A stretch of DNA of 64,000 nucleotides from Nonomuraea typhae (GTDB taxonomy: Bacteria > Actinomycetota > Actinomycetes > Streptosporangiales > Streptosporangiaceae), in NCBI RefSeq assembly GCF_009760925.1, contig NZ_VRLV01000007.1, positions 62,001 to 126,000 of the forward strand, in the 5' to 3' direction. The translations under genes and the position numbers were made by a program. Below the pieces are notes generated by a model, which was not told the origin of the DNA, did not search any database, and saw only the letters and a list, made by a program, of their open reading frames with translations. Positions 25,078 through 33,903 of the stretch are shown here, in pieces (the first letter of the stretch is position 1; each line of letters starts with the position of its first letter).

Positions 25078-27218
25078 TGCCGTATGAGATGCCGGACTTC
25101 TACCTCCCCTATCCCCCCAGGCTGAACCCGCACCTGGACGCCGCCCGCGCGCACAGCCGCGCGTGGGCGGCGCGGATGGGGTTCTTCGACAACCCCGACG
25201 TGTGGACGCCGGCCGACCTGGAGGCGCACGACTACGGCCTCATGTGCGCCTACGCCCACCCCGACTGTTCGTCGCGGGAGCTCGACCTCGTCACCGACTG
25301 GTACGTCTGGGTGTTCTACTTCGACGACCACTTCCTGCACGCCTTCAAACGCACCCAGGACCACAGGGGCGCCCAGGCATACCTCGACCGCCTCGACCTG
25401 TCCATGGCCGACGATCCGCCGGAGCCGGACAACCCCGTCGAACTGGCTCTCCAGGACCTGTGGGCCAGAACCGTCCCGGCCATGGGCGCCGACTGGCGGG
25501 CCCGGTTCGTCGCGGTCACCCGCGACCTCACCCAGGAGTCGATGTGGGAGTTGTTCCACATCCGCTCCGGCCAGGTCGCCAACCCCATCGAGTACATCGA
25601 GGAACGCAGGAAGGTCGGCGGCGCCGGGTGGTCGGCCTGCCTGGTCGAGCACGCCGCCGACGCGGAACTGCCGGCCAGGATCGCGCGCACCCGGCCGATC
25701 CGGGTGCTCACCGAGACGTTCTGCGACGCCGTACACCTGCGCAACGACCTGTTCTCCTACCACCGCGAGGTGATCGCCGAAGGCGAGCTGTCGAACTCGG
25801 TGCTGGTGTGCGAGCGGTTCTTCCACTGCGACACCCAGCGCGGCGCCGACATCACCAACGACATGATCACCTCCCGCCTGCACCAGTTCGAGCACACGAC
25901 GCTCACCGAACTGCCGCCGCTGTTCGCCGAGCACGCGATCACCCCGCCCGAGCAGGAACGGGTGCTGCGCTACGTCAAGGGCCTGCAGGACTGGCAGGCC
26001 GGCGGCCACGCCTGGCACCTGTCCTCCAGCCGCTACACCAGGTCACGGCGCGAGGACGGGCCGGTGCACGTCTCCCCGGCCCACGTGGCGAGCGCCGTGC
26101 GCAGCTTCTCCCACCGCCCCTACACCGAGATCGCGGTACGGCTGCCGCCGCTCGCCCTGCCGTACACCGTCCGCGACAACCCGCACCTGGAACGCGCGCG
26201 CGCCCACAACGTGCGCTGGTGTCACGCGATGGGGTTCGGGGCCGGGCTGCCCGGCCTGCCGGCCGCGGCGATCTGGAGCGAGCGGCAGATGCACGGCTTC
26301 GACTTCGCGCTGTGCGCCTCCGGCGCGGCCCCGGACGCCGATCCCGACGCCCTCGAGCGGGCGGCCGACTGGCTGGCCTGGGGCACCTACGCCGACGACT
26401 ACTACCCCCGGGTCTTCGGCAAGGCGCACGACCTGACCGGCGCGAAGCTGTCCAACCGGCGGCTGCGCGCGTTCATGCCGCTCGACCTGCTCCCGCTCAC
26501 GGCGCCGGTGAACGCCGTGGAACGCGGACTGGCCGACCTGTGGCCGCGGACCGCCGGCCTCCTGCCTCCCGAGGAGCGCCGGAGGCTGCGCCGGGACGTC
26601 GAGAGCATGATCGACAGCTGGGAGTGGGAACTTGCCAACCTGGTGCAGAACCGGATCCCCGATCCGGTCGACTACCTCGAGATGCGCCGGCTGACCTTCG
26701 GCGCCGACCTCACCGTCCGGCTGTCGTGCCCTGAGCCCCTGCCGGAGGAGATCCGGCGCAGCCGCGAACTCCTGGCCCTGGCGGGGGCGGCCGCCGACTA
26801 CGCGTGCCTGCTCAACGACCTGTTCTCCTGTCAGAAGGAGATCCAGTTCGAAGGCGACCTGCACAACGCCGTGCTGGTCATGCGCACCTTCTTCGACTGC
26901 GGCGTGGACGAGGCCGTCGCCATCGTCACCGACCTGCTGAACGCCCGGCTGGCCCAGTTCGAGCAGGTCGCCGCGGACGACCTGCCGGCCATGCTCGCCG
27001 AGCGGGGCGCCGACGACGGGCTGCGCGCCGCGGTCGCCCGTCACGTGACCGGCCTCCAGGACTGGATGGCCGGCATTCTGCGCTGGCACGAACTCACCAT
27101 CCGCTATCCGGAACACGAACTCCGCCACACCCATGCCGTGCGCTGGACCCAGGGCCCCACCGGCCTCGGCACCGCGGCGGCCCGCATCCAGTCCCTGCTA
27201 CCGATCGGCGCGCCATGA
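25077..27218 (+). CDS. geoA: Two-domain sesquiterpene cyclase of the geosmin synthase family
   Basis: A 713-residue bifunctional class I terpene synthase. In the family, the N-terminal domain cyclises FPP to germacradienol/germacrene D and the C-terminal domain converts germacradienol to geosmin. N-domain: PDFYLPYPPRLNPH at the start, metal motif DDHFLH at 83-88, NSE motif NDLFSYHRE at 223-231. C-domain: DDYYP at 440-444 and NDLFSCQKE at 580-588. Canonical geosmin synthases carry DDHFLE, so the glutamate-to-histidine change at residue 88 is unusual. There is no long disordered N-terminal extension of the kind used for loading in the 2-methylisoborneol synthase encapsulin. The inter-domain linker (about 312-350) is Ser/Arg-rich. 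The gene lies between two shell genes with 1- and 4-nt overlaps. Product: geosmin or a related sesquiterpenoid. Confidence 0.92.
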   Translation: MPYEMPDFYLPYPPRLNPHLDAARAHSRAWAARMGFFDNPDVWTPADLEAHDYGLMCAYAHPDCSSRELDLVTDWYVWVFYFDDHFLHAFKRTQDHRGAQAYLDRLDLSMADDPPEPDNPVELALQDLWARTVPAMGADWRARFVAVTRDLTQESMWELFHIRSGQVANPIEYIEERRKVGGAGWSACLVEHAADAELPARIARTRPIRVLTETFCDAVHLRNDLFSYHREVIAEGELSNSVLVCERFFHCDTQRGADITNDMITSRLHQFEHTTLTELPPLFAEHAITPPEQERVLRYVKGLQDWQAGGHAWHLSSSRYTRSRREDGPVHVSPAHVASAVRSFSHRPYTEIAVRLPPLALPYTVRDNPHLERARAHNVRWCHAMGFGAGLPGLPAAAIWSERQMHGFDFALCASGAAPDADPDALERAADWLAWGTYADDYYPRVFGKAHDLTGAKLSNRRLRAFMPLDLLPLTAPVNAVERGLADLWPRTAGLLPPEERRRLRRDVESMIDSWEWELANLVQNRIPDPVDYLEMRRLTFGADLTVRLSCPEPLPEEIRRSRELLALAGAAADYACLLNDLFSCQKEIQFEGDLHNAVLVMRTFFDCGVDEAVAIVTDLLNARLAQFEQVAADDLPAMLAERGADDGLRAAVARHVTGLQDWMAGILRWHELTIRYPEHELRHTHAVRWTQGPTGLGTAAARIQSLLPIGAP

Positions 27219-28543
27219 CCGACAACCTGCTCAGCCTGTCCACCGCCGCGGCGCGCAAGCTCGCCACCACCAGCAAATCCGTCCCGCAGATGCGGGAGAT
27301 CACGCCCCGCCACCTGCTGCACGTGCTGCCGTTCGAGGAGGCCGTCGGCGGCGTGTACCGGGTGAACCGGCGCCTCACCTACACCATCGGCGACGGCCGG
27401 GTCAGCTTCACCTCGGTCGGCGCCGCCGTACAGGTGATCCCTGCGGAGCTGTGCGAGCTGCCGTCGCTGCACGACTTCGACGACGAGGAGGCGCTGGGGG
27501 AGCTCGCCGCCCGCTTCGTCCAGCACGACCTGGACGAGGGCGCGGACGTGCCCGACGGGCAGATCGTCCTGGTCGCGCACGGCAAGATCGCCAAAACCGG
27601 GGTCAGCGGGTACGGCAGGGCCGCCGTGCTCGGCATGCTGGCCGACGGCGACCACCTGGGCGACCTGACCGGCGAGGGCGCGCAACCGGCCAGGGCGGTC
27701 ACCGCCTGCACGGTGCTGGTGCTCTCCCGGGAGGACGCCGACCGGCTCCGCGAACGCTCGGAGAGCCTGCGCGCCCATCTGGAGCGCCCGCTCCGGACCG
27801 GGCCGAGCAACAAGCACGGCGAGGCCGAGATCGCGATGGCCGCCGGGCACTCCGGGGAGCCGAACCTGCCCGGCACGTTCGTGGACTACGACCGGGGGCC
27901 GCGCGAGTACGAGCTGAGCGTGGCGCAGACGGTGCTGCGCGTGCACACGCGGGTGGCCGATCTGTACAACGGGCCGATGGACCAGACGCAGCAGCAGCTC
28001 CGGCTGACCATCGAGGCGCTGCGCGAGCGGGAGGAGGACGAGCTGTTCAACAACCGCGAGTTCGGCCTGCTGCACAACGCCGACCTCAAGCAGCGCTTCC
28101 AGACGCGCAGCGGGCCGCCCACGCCCGACGACATGGACGAGCTGCTGTCGCGGCGGCGCAGCTCGCACTACTTCTTCGCCCACCCCCGGGCCATCGCCGC
28201 GCTGGGCAGGCAGTGCACGGCGCGGCGCATCGTGCCGGACGTGAGCGAGGTCAACGGGGCCAGGGTCATGCTCTGGCGCGGGGTGCCGATCCTGCCCACG
28301 GACAAGATCCCGGTCACCGAGTCCGGGCTCAGCTCGATTGTGGTCATGCGCACCGGGACGGAGAAGCAAGGGGTGATCGGGCTGACCCGCACGGGGCTGC
28401 CGGACGAGTGCGAGCCGGGGGTGTCGGTGCGCAAGCTGGGCATCGACGACAAGGCGATCACCCGGTATCTCGTCACCACGTACTACTCGGCGGCCGTGCT
28501 GGTGCCCGACGCGCTCGGCGTGCTGGAGAACGTCGAGGTGTGA
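27215..28543 (+). CDS. Family 2B encapsulin shell protein B (diverged paralogue)
   Basis: A 442-residue paralogue of the shell protein encoded at 23689. Identity is very high in the shell region (PREYELSVAQTVLRVHTRV; NNREFGLLHNADLKQR; GVIGLTRTGLPDECEPG; YLVTTYYSAAVLVPDALG). The inserted cNMP-binding-like domain (about 98-190) is about 10 residues shorter and more diverged: the loop after DLDEGADVPDGQI is reduced and the cassette region reads LGDLTGEGAQPARAVTA. The N-terminal arm is also shorter. The start ATG overlaps the geoA stop (ATGA). Together the two proteins probably build a mixed, two-component shell, as reported for some Streptomyces family 2B systems. The role of the weaker nucleotide-binding-like domain is unknown. 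Confidence 0.9.
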   Translation: MTDNLLSLSTAAARKLATTSKSVPQMREITPRHLLHVLPFEEAVGGVYRVNRRLTYTIGDGRVSFTSVGAAVQVIPAELCELPSLHDFDDEEALGELAARFVQHDLDEGADVPDGQIVLVAHGKIAKTGVSGYGRAAVLGMLADGDHLGDLTGEGAQPARAVTACTVLVLSREDADRLRERSESLRAHLERPLRTGPSNKHGEAEIAMAAGHSGEPNLPGTFVDYDRGPREYELSVAQTVLRVHTRVADLYNGPMDQTQQQLRLTIEALREREEDELFNNREFGLLHNADLKQRFQTRSGPPTPDDMDELLSRRRSSHYFFAHPRAIAALGRQCTARRIVPDVSEVNGARVMLWRGVPILPTDKIPVTESGLSSIVVMRTGTEKQGVIGLTRTGLPDECEPGVSVRKLGIDDKAITRYLVTTYYSAAVLVPDALGVLENVEV

Positions 28544-28570
28544 TCTTCGCGCGTCAGCCTGGGGGATGAC

Positions 28571-28602
28571 GTCGGGGGTCGGTCATCCGGCCGACCCCTG
28601 AC
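28571..28602 (+). terminator. Terminator at the end of the encapsulin/terpene operon
   Basis: GTCGGGGGTCGG (28571-28582) and CCGACCCCTGAC (28591-28602) form a 12-bp stem with a single mismatch and an 8-nt loop, 27 nt after the last shell gene. It marks the probable operon end. Confidence 0.7.
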
Positions 28603-28684
28603 CTGCGACGTTGAGCACTTCGGCCGATTCGCGGGCGCGCGGTGGTGCAGCAGGATGCTCGTGAACACGAGCGAAAGGTCTTCC

Positions 28685-30148
28685 GTGCACATCCGTACCA
28701 CCCTCGCCCTGCTGACCCCGCTGGTAGTCGTGGCCGCCTGCGGCACCACGGCCGCCCCCGCCGGGCAGCCGGCCAAGCCGAAGCCGAGCCCGCCCGCCGC
28801 GGCCTGGCGGCCCTGCGCCGGCGGCGAGGGCGCCGAGTGCGCGCGCGTCAAGGTGCCCCTGGACTGGGAGCGGCCCGCGGGCGCGCAGATCGAGATCGCC
28901 ATCGCCCGCCGGAAGGCGCCCAAGTCCGAGGGCACGATCGTGTACCTGCCCGGCGGCCCCGGGCAGTCGGGCGTCGAGACGCTCAAGGCGAGCAAGGAGT
29001 TCGGCGGGCTGGAGAAGCGCTACGACATCGTCAGCCTCGACCCGCGCGGCGTCGGCGAAAGCAGCCCGCTGACCTGCCCGTCCGACCAGGTCATGGCCGT
29101 GGACCCGCAGCGCGTCCCCACCTCGGACGCCCGGCTCGCCGCGTTGAAGGAGTCGTCGGCCAGGCTGGCCGAGGCGTGCAGGAAGCTCACCGGCCCGGTC
29201 TTCGACCACCTGGACAGCGCCGGCGCCGCCAAGGACTTCGACCTGGTCAGGCAGGCCATCGGCGCGGACAAGGTGACCGTCTACAGCCACTCCTACGGGA
29301 CCCTGCTGGCCCAGGAGTACGCCGCCAGGTTCGGCTCGCGGCTGCGCGGGGCCGTACTCGACGGGGTGATGGACCACAGCATCGACCGGCGCACGTTCAC
29401 CGTCTCGGCGGCCAAGGCGCTGGAGGAGTCCTTCGGCCAGTTCGCGCAGTGGTGCGCAAAGGACAAGGAGTGCGCCGTCGCGGACCCGGCCGCCGCCTAC
29501 CGGCGGGTGCTGGCCAAGGCCGAGCGCGGCAAGCTGGGCGAGGACGAGGCCGGGCGGCCCTGGACGCCGTACACGGTGACGGCGACGATCGACGCGATGT
29601 TGTTCACGCCGTCCTGGCCGGCGGCGGGCATGTTCCTGAACGCGCTCGACAAGGGCAAGCCCTGGAAGACCGACGCCGACGACACCATGCCCAAGCGGCT
29701 GAACTACGCCGATCCCATCCTCTGCCAGGACTACGCCATGGCCTACCGGGACGCCGCCGCGGTCAAGGCCGACCTGGCCGCCGCGGCCGCCGTCGCGCCG
29801 ACCATGCGGTATTCGCCCAACGCGCTGAAGGCCGTGCTGGCCTGCCAGGGCTGGCCGGCGCCGGTCAAGAACCCGCAGCGCCCGGCCGTCAGCAAGGCGG
29901 TGACGCCGCTGCTGCTCCTGCAGAGCCGCTACGACAACGCCACCCCGCCGGCCTGGGCCGAGAACGTCGCCCGTCAGCTCGGCGACCGCGCCCGGCTGAC
30001 CGTGCTGCCCGACTGGACGCATGCCATGAAGCTGTACAACCGAGGCTGCCAGGCGGATTACGCGGCCGGCTACCTGACCTCCTTGACGCTCCCGCCCGCC
30101 ACCCCGCGCTGCACGAGCACGCCTCCTGGAGTCACCACCACGCCCTGA
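28685..30148 (+). CDS. Secreted alpha/beta-hydrolase lipoprotein, tripeptidyl-aminopeptidase (S33) type
   Basis: A 487-residue serine hydrolase. From the GTG at 28685 (AAAGG 6 nt upstream) the protein starts with a lipoprotein signal: basic start, hydrophobic LALLTPLVVV, lipobox VAAC (cysteine about residue 19). The earlier in-frame ATG at 28655 gives no better signal and lacks a ribosome site. The catalytic serine is in YSHSYGTLLA (GxSxG-like SxSxG) and GGPGQSG forms the oxyanion region. The later DNATPP and DWTHAM regions supply Asp and His. Homologues in actinomycetes remove tripeptides from N-termini or act as esterases. A related non-lipoprotein enzyme lies at 56525. Confidence 0.87.
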   Translation: MHIRTTLALLTPLVVVAACGTTAAPAGQPAKPKPSPPAAAWRPCAGGEGAECARVKVPLDWERPAGAQIEIAIARRKAPKSEGTIVYLPGGPGQSGVETLKASKEFGGLEKRYDIVSLDPRGVGESSPLTCPSDQVMAVDPQRVPTSDARLAALKESSARLAEACRKLTGPVFDHLDSAGAAKDFDLVRQAIGADKVTVYSHSYGTLLAQEYAARFGSRLRGAVLDGVMDHSIDRRTFTVSAAKALEESFGQFAQWCAKDKECAVADPAAAYRRVLAKAERGKLGEDEAGRPWTPYTVTATIDAMLFTPSWPAAGMFLNALDKGKPWKTDADDTMPKRLNYADPILCQDYAMAYRDAAAVKADLAAAAAVAPTMRYSPNALKAVLACQGWPAPVKNPQRPAVSKAVTPLLLLQSRYDNATPPAWAENVARQLGDRARLTVLPDWTHAMKLYNRGCQADYAAGYLTSLTLPPATPRCTSTPPGVTTTP

Positions 30149-30167
30149 CCCTCTAGGATCGGGGCCC

Positions 30168-30605
30168 ATGCACGAGATCGCCGCGTTCGGAACCCAGCTC
30201 ATCGAGGCCCACCAATGGCTGCGTGAGGAGCTGGCGCGGCTGCGCGAGGACCTGGGCGCGGGCGGCCGCCCGGCCGACCTGCGCGCCCACTGCCTGGCCT
30301 TCTGCTCCGCCCTGACCCGCCACCACACGGGTGAGGACGCCGTCGCCTTCCCGGCCCTGGCCGAGCGCCATCCCGAGCTGCGCCCCGTCCTGGCCCAGCT
30401 GGAGGAGGACCACCAGCTGGTGGCCGACATCCTGCGCCGCATCTCCGCCCTGGACGGCAGCGACCCGAAGGCCGCTCTGGCGGAGCTGGACGGCCTGACG
30501 GCCATCATGGAGTCCCACTTCGCCTTCGAGGAGCGGAAGATCGTCGCCGCCCTCGACGCCCTGGACCTGCCCGAGTGGCGCCCCTATCTGGAGCCCACGC
30601 CATGA
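30168..30605 (+). CDS. Hemerythrin-like HHE cation-binding protein
   Basis: A 145-residue four-helix protein with the spaced metal ligands of the hemerythrin/HHE fold: H32-like in EAHQWL, HH in TRHHTGEDAVAFP, H in EEDHQLV and HFAFEE near the C-terminus. Such proteins bind a di-iron centre and sense or handle O2, NO or oxidants in the cytoplasm. The stop overlaps the next start (ATGA), coupling it to a MazG-like gene. The role is not determinable further. Confidence 0.85.
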   Translation: MHEIAAFGTQLIEAHQWLREELARLREDLGAGGRPADLRAHCLAFCSALTRHHTGEDAVAFPALAERHPELRPVLAQLEEDHQLVADILRRISALDGSDPKAALAELDGLTAIMESHFAFEERKIVAALDALDLPEWRPYLEPTP

Positions 30606-30955
30606 GCACCGAACTCGGCGACCTGGCCGCCCGCCTGCGCGCCTTCGCCGAGGCCCGCGACTGGGGCCAGTTCCACACCCCCAAGAACCTCGCCATGGCC
30701 CTGGCCGGAGAGGTGGGGGAACTGGTGGCCGAGTTCCAGTGGCTGCGCCCCGACGAGGACCTCGACCCCGAGGCGCGGGCGCGCGTCGTGGCCGAGCTGG
30801 GCGACGTCACCGGCTATCTGGTACGGCTGGCCGACGTGCTGGGCGTCGACCTGCTGGCGGCCGCGCATGCCAAGCTCGACCAGAGCGAGGCCCGCTACGA
30901 CGTGAGCACCTACCGCGGCTCGGCACGCAAGGCCCCGCCCCTGCCGCCCGGCTGA
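30602..30955 (+). CDS. MazG-like nucleotide pyrophosphohydrolase
   Basis: A 117-residue protein of the compact MazG/dCTPase-like family. Metal-binding glutamates are in GEVGELVAEFQW (about 37-48) and ELGDVTGYL (about 68-76), followed by the usual C-terminal KLDQSEARYDV. Such enzymes cleave (d)NTPs to monophosphates and clear damaged nucleotides. The ATG at 30602 sits in the stop of the HHE gene, and an upstream in-frame ATG at 30575 would overlap more. Confidence 0.88.
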   Translation: MSTELGDLAARLRAFAEARDWGQFHTPKNLAMALAGEVGELVAEFQWLRPDEDLDPEARARVVAELGDVTGYLVRLADVLGVDLLAAAHAKLDQSEARYDVSTYRGSARKAPPLPPG

Positions 30956-31053
30956 TCAGCCGCCAACGAGGCGTAAACGCGCTGTCCATCGGCCGTCTAT
31001 CGGCCTGCGCGAAGCTCCCTCCGTATCTCAGAGGACTTACGGAGGGACCACAT

Positions 31054-31485
31054 ATGCGTCACCAGCTTCTGCTCGCGACCGTGTCCGCGGCCATCGCCCT
31101 GACCGGATGCGGCGCCACGGCCAAGCCCGCAGCGGCCCCGTCCGCGGCCCCGTCCACGTCCGCCCCGTCCACGGCGGACACCTCCGCGCCCGCTTCCGCC
31201 GACCCGGTCTGCGAGGAGCTGAAGAAGGTCAAGGCGGAGATGGAACAGGGCGGCGAACCCGACGTCGCCGGGCTGATCGCCGCGGCCGGAGAGTCCAGCG
31301 CCAAGCTCGTCGAGCAGGCCAAGGACCCCGACCTGGTCAAGGCGCTGCAGCTCAACATCGAGATCGCCGACGCGGTCAAGAAGGCGACCGACGGCGGTGG
31401 CGACGTGCAGGAGGCGGTCTCCGGCGTCCAGGCTCAGATCGACGAGTCGGAGGCGCTGACCGACAAGGTGTGCGGGAAGTTCTAG
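31054..31485 (+). CDS. Small putative lipoprotein, unknown function
   Basis: A 143-residue secreted protein. A signal peptide with lipobox LTGC (cysteine about residue 20) is followed by a low-complexity Ala/Pro/Ser/Thr linker (about 24-50) and a helical, charged C-terminal domain with two cysteines (DPVCEELKK and DKVCGKF) that could form a disulfide. GGAGGG lies 8 nt before the ATG. I do not recognise the family. It is probably anchored on the outer membrane face. It ends 4 nt into the convergent PNPOx-like gene. Confidence 0.78.
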   Translation: MRHQLLLATVSAAIALTGCGATAKPAAAPSAAPSTSAPSTADTSAPASADPVCEELKKVKAEMEQGGEPDVAGLIAAAGESSAKLVEQAKDPDLVKALQLNIEIADAVKKATDGGGDVQEAVSGVQAQIDESEALTDKVCGKF

Positions 31486-32000
31486 GCGAAGCGCCAGCGG
31501 GTCGCGCCATGCGGCTCGGCCGTGGCGACGCCGAACGCCACCCGCATCGAGAAGCGGTAGACGTACCAGGGCGCCGGTCCCGCGCTGGGCGCGCTGTAGG
31601 GGGCGGTGATGGCGTCGCCCTCGGCGCTCGCGGGCCAGCCCAGCTCGGCGTACCTGGCGGCCACGCCCGCGACCTCGGCGGCGTCGGTGACCCGGTGCGC
31701 GGTGCCCTCGAGGTTCAGGTCTATCCCCTCGAGCCGGACGGAGAAGGTGCAGTTCGGGTTGGCCTCCAGGTTGTGGGTCTTGCGGGCGTGCGGGCCGCTG
31801 GTGAAGTGGACGGCGCCGCCGTACCAGATGGCTCCGACCCCGGTGGCGTGCGGCCGGCCGTCGGGGCGCACGGTGCCGAGGAACCAGCTGATCTCGGGTC
31901 CCGTGGAAGCGGTGAGCTGGGCGAGCGCGCGCTCCCACGGCAGCGGGGCGTGGCCGTAGCGGTCGAGGTTGGTGACGTCGGCGGGTGTCTGGTCGCTCAT
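31482..32000 (-). CDS. Pyridoxamine 5'-phosphate oxidase-family flavoprotein
   Basis: A 172-residue split-barrel protein of the PNPOx-like superfamily. The typical start of the barrel (ISWFLGTVRPDGRPHATGVGAIW, read in two parts) and HARKTHNLEANPNCTFSV are visible. Members bind FMN or F420 and reduce or oxidise small molecules. In actinomycetes many use F420. Cofactor and substrate cannot be assigned. It is a single gene with its stop overlapping the convergent lipoprotein gene by 4 nt. Confidence 0.85.
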   Translation of the reverse strand: MSDQTPADVTNLDRYGHAPLPWERALAQLTASTGPEISWFLGTVRPDGRPHATGVGAIWYGGAVHFTSGPHARKTHNLEANPNCTFSVRLEGIDLNLEGTAHRVTDAAEVAGVAARYAELGWPASAEGDAITAPYSAPSAGPAPWYVYRFSMRVAFGVATAEPHGATRWRFA

Positions 32001-32090
32001 CGGATCCTCCTAGCGCGTGGCGGACACAGGGATAGACCCGCCGGCGGAGCGGAACTCATCGCGGTCCCGTCCGCCGGCGGGTGAGGGTGG

Positions 32091-33659
32091 TCAGCCGGTC
32101 TTCCGCTGTTTCGCCAGCAGGGTGCAGCAGGCGGTGGCGGCGATGAGGATGGCGGCGGCGGCCAGGAAGGTGGCGTGCATGGCGGTGGTGAAGCTCGCGG
32201 TGAACGCCTCGTGGCCCAGGCGCTGGAACAGGGCGGCATCGCCGGTGCCGAGGCCGGTGGGCGGGCTGGGCGGGCGGAAGCGCCCGGCGCCGCCGGCCGT
32301 GGCGGTCAGGAACGCGTCGCGCAGGTGTGCGGGCAGCTGAGCGGCCTGTCGTCCGGCGTTCTCCGCGAGGGCGGCGTTGAGCCGGGCGGAGAGCAGGGCG
32401 CCCAGGACGGCCATGCCGAGGACGGTGCCGATCTGGCGGATGGTGTTGGCGGTGCCGGAGGCGGCGCCGGCCAGGTGGGGCGGCACGCCGTGCATGGTGA
32501 CCTGCTGCAGCGGGGTGTAGGTGGCGCCGTTGCCGAGGCCGATGATGATCAGGCCTGGGAGCAGGCCCCAGGCGCCGGTGTCCGGGCCGGTCGTGAAGGT
32601 CAGGACGAGCAGTCCGGCGGCCAGCAGCCCCAGCCCTGACATCAGGATGTGCCTGGCCTCGATCCTCTCGGTCAGCCGGCCGGTCCAGGCGGAGCCGATC
32701 GCGGTCACGATCGCGCTGGGCAGCAGGACCAGCCCGGTTTCCAGCGGGCTGTAGCCGCGGGCCGACTGCAGGTAGAGGACCAGCGCGAACGGGATCGCCA
32801 TCATGCCGGCGTAGAAGACGAACCCGACCCCGTTGCCGATCGTGAAGTTCCTGGTGGCGAACAGGGCGAGCGGCATGAGGGGCTCGTTCTTCTCGCGCCG
32901 CTGCCAGAGCACGAACAGCACGAGCAGCACGACGCCGGTGACGATGACGGAGCCGATCGTGATCGGGCCGGCGATGGTCCCCCAGTCGTAGCGCCCACCC
33001 TCGATCAGGCCGAAGACGACGCCGGTCAGCCCGGCGGTGGCCAGAGCGACGCCCGTCAGGTCGAGGCGGCGGGTACGGCCGGAGCGCATGGCCGGGGCGT
33101 GGAGCAGGGTCAGCACGATCGTGATCACGCCGATCGGGATGTTGATGAAGAAGATCCAGCGCCAGCCGGCCTGGGCCAGGAGGAAGCCGCCGACGATCGG
33201 CCCGCAGACCGGGGCCAGGCCCGCGATCGCCCCGAACAGGCCGAACGCGCGGCCGCGCAGGTGCGGCGGGAAGATCGTCAGGATCGACGAGATGACCTGC
33301 GGGAACAGCAGCGCCGTGCCCACTCCCTGCAGCACGCGCGCGGCCAGCAACTGGCTTCCCGAGGTGGCCAGGCCGCACAGGGCCGAGGCCACGGTGAAGA
33401 CCGTGACGCCGATCAGGAACAGGCGGCGGTAGCCGAAGATGTCCCCGAGGCGCCCGGTGGTGACCAGCAGCACCGAGAAGATCAGCAGGTAGGCGTCGAG
33501 CACCCACAGCACCTGGCTGTAGGAGGCGTCGATGCTGTGGATCAGGGTCGGGACAGCGATGTTGACGATGGTTCCGTCGAGCAACGCCATGAAGAATCCG
33601 GCGCAGAGGACGGCGAGGACCAGCCACGGCCGCTGCGTGACCGGCTTGGCTTCTGTCAC
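32091..33659 (-). CDS. MFS multidrug exporter, DHA2 (EmrB/QacA) family
   Basis: A 522-residue, probably 14-helix transporter. It shows FMALLDGTIVNIAVPTL in helix 1, motif A GRLGDIFGYRRLF after helix 2, and antiporter motif C APVCGPIVGGFL in helix 5. It would export drugs or metabolites in exchange for protons. I chose the GTG at 33659, because GGAGGT lies 7 nt upstream. The ATG at 33674 is in frame but less well placed. The 244 nt upstream (33660-33903) contain no gene and no clear operator. Confidence 0.92.
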   Translation of the reverse strand: MTEAKPVTQRPWLVLAVLCAGFFMALLDGTIVNIAVPTLIHSIDASYSQVLWVLDAYLLIFSVLLVTTGRLGDIFGYRRLFLIGVTVFTVASALCGLATSGSQLLAARVLQGVGTALLFPQVISSILTIFPPHLRGRAFGLFGAIAGLAPVCGPIVGGFLLAQAGWRWIFFINIPIGVITIVLTLLHAPAMRSGRTRRLDLTGVALATAGLTGVVFGLIEGGRYDWGTIAGPITIGSVIVTGVVLLVLFVLWQRREKNEPLMPLALFATRNFTIGNGVGFVFYAGMMAIPFALVLYLQSARGYSPLETGLVLLPSAIVTAIGSAWTGRLTERIEARHILMSGLGLLAAGLLVLTFTTGPDTGAWGLLPGLIIIGLGNGATYTPLQQVTMHGVPPHLAGAASGTANTIRQIGTVLGMAVLGALLSARLNAALAENAGRQAAQLPAHLRDAFLTATAGGAGRFRPPSPPTGLGTGDAALFQRLGHEAFTASFTTAMHATFLAAAAILIAATACCTLLAKQRKTG

Positions 33660-33903
33660 GTGGGTGACCTCCATGAACACGGTCACCTGGGCAAGGTGGT
33701 GAGAGCCCGGGGCATACGGACGGGGTCGGAGAACCGGCCCGCTCGCCATGCTGCGCACGCCCTTGTCCCAGGTGCGGTGCGACTTCCACCTTTTCCGCGG
33801 CCATCGGGACCCGGAGAAGCTGGTTGGCGAGGCGAAGTGCCCAACGGTGAGAAGCCAAGAGGGAATCTAGCAACTCACCCAGCGCCCTACAACAGGCCCC
33901 CGA

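Noticed and set aside
21696..28543. 2-methylisoborneol synthesis locus
   Set aside because: The cyclase has two domains with geosmin-synthase motifs, and no geranyl diphosphate methyltransferase is present; the LCM-type methyltransferase at 38559 is of another family and far away.
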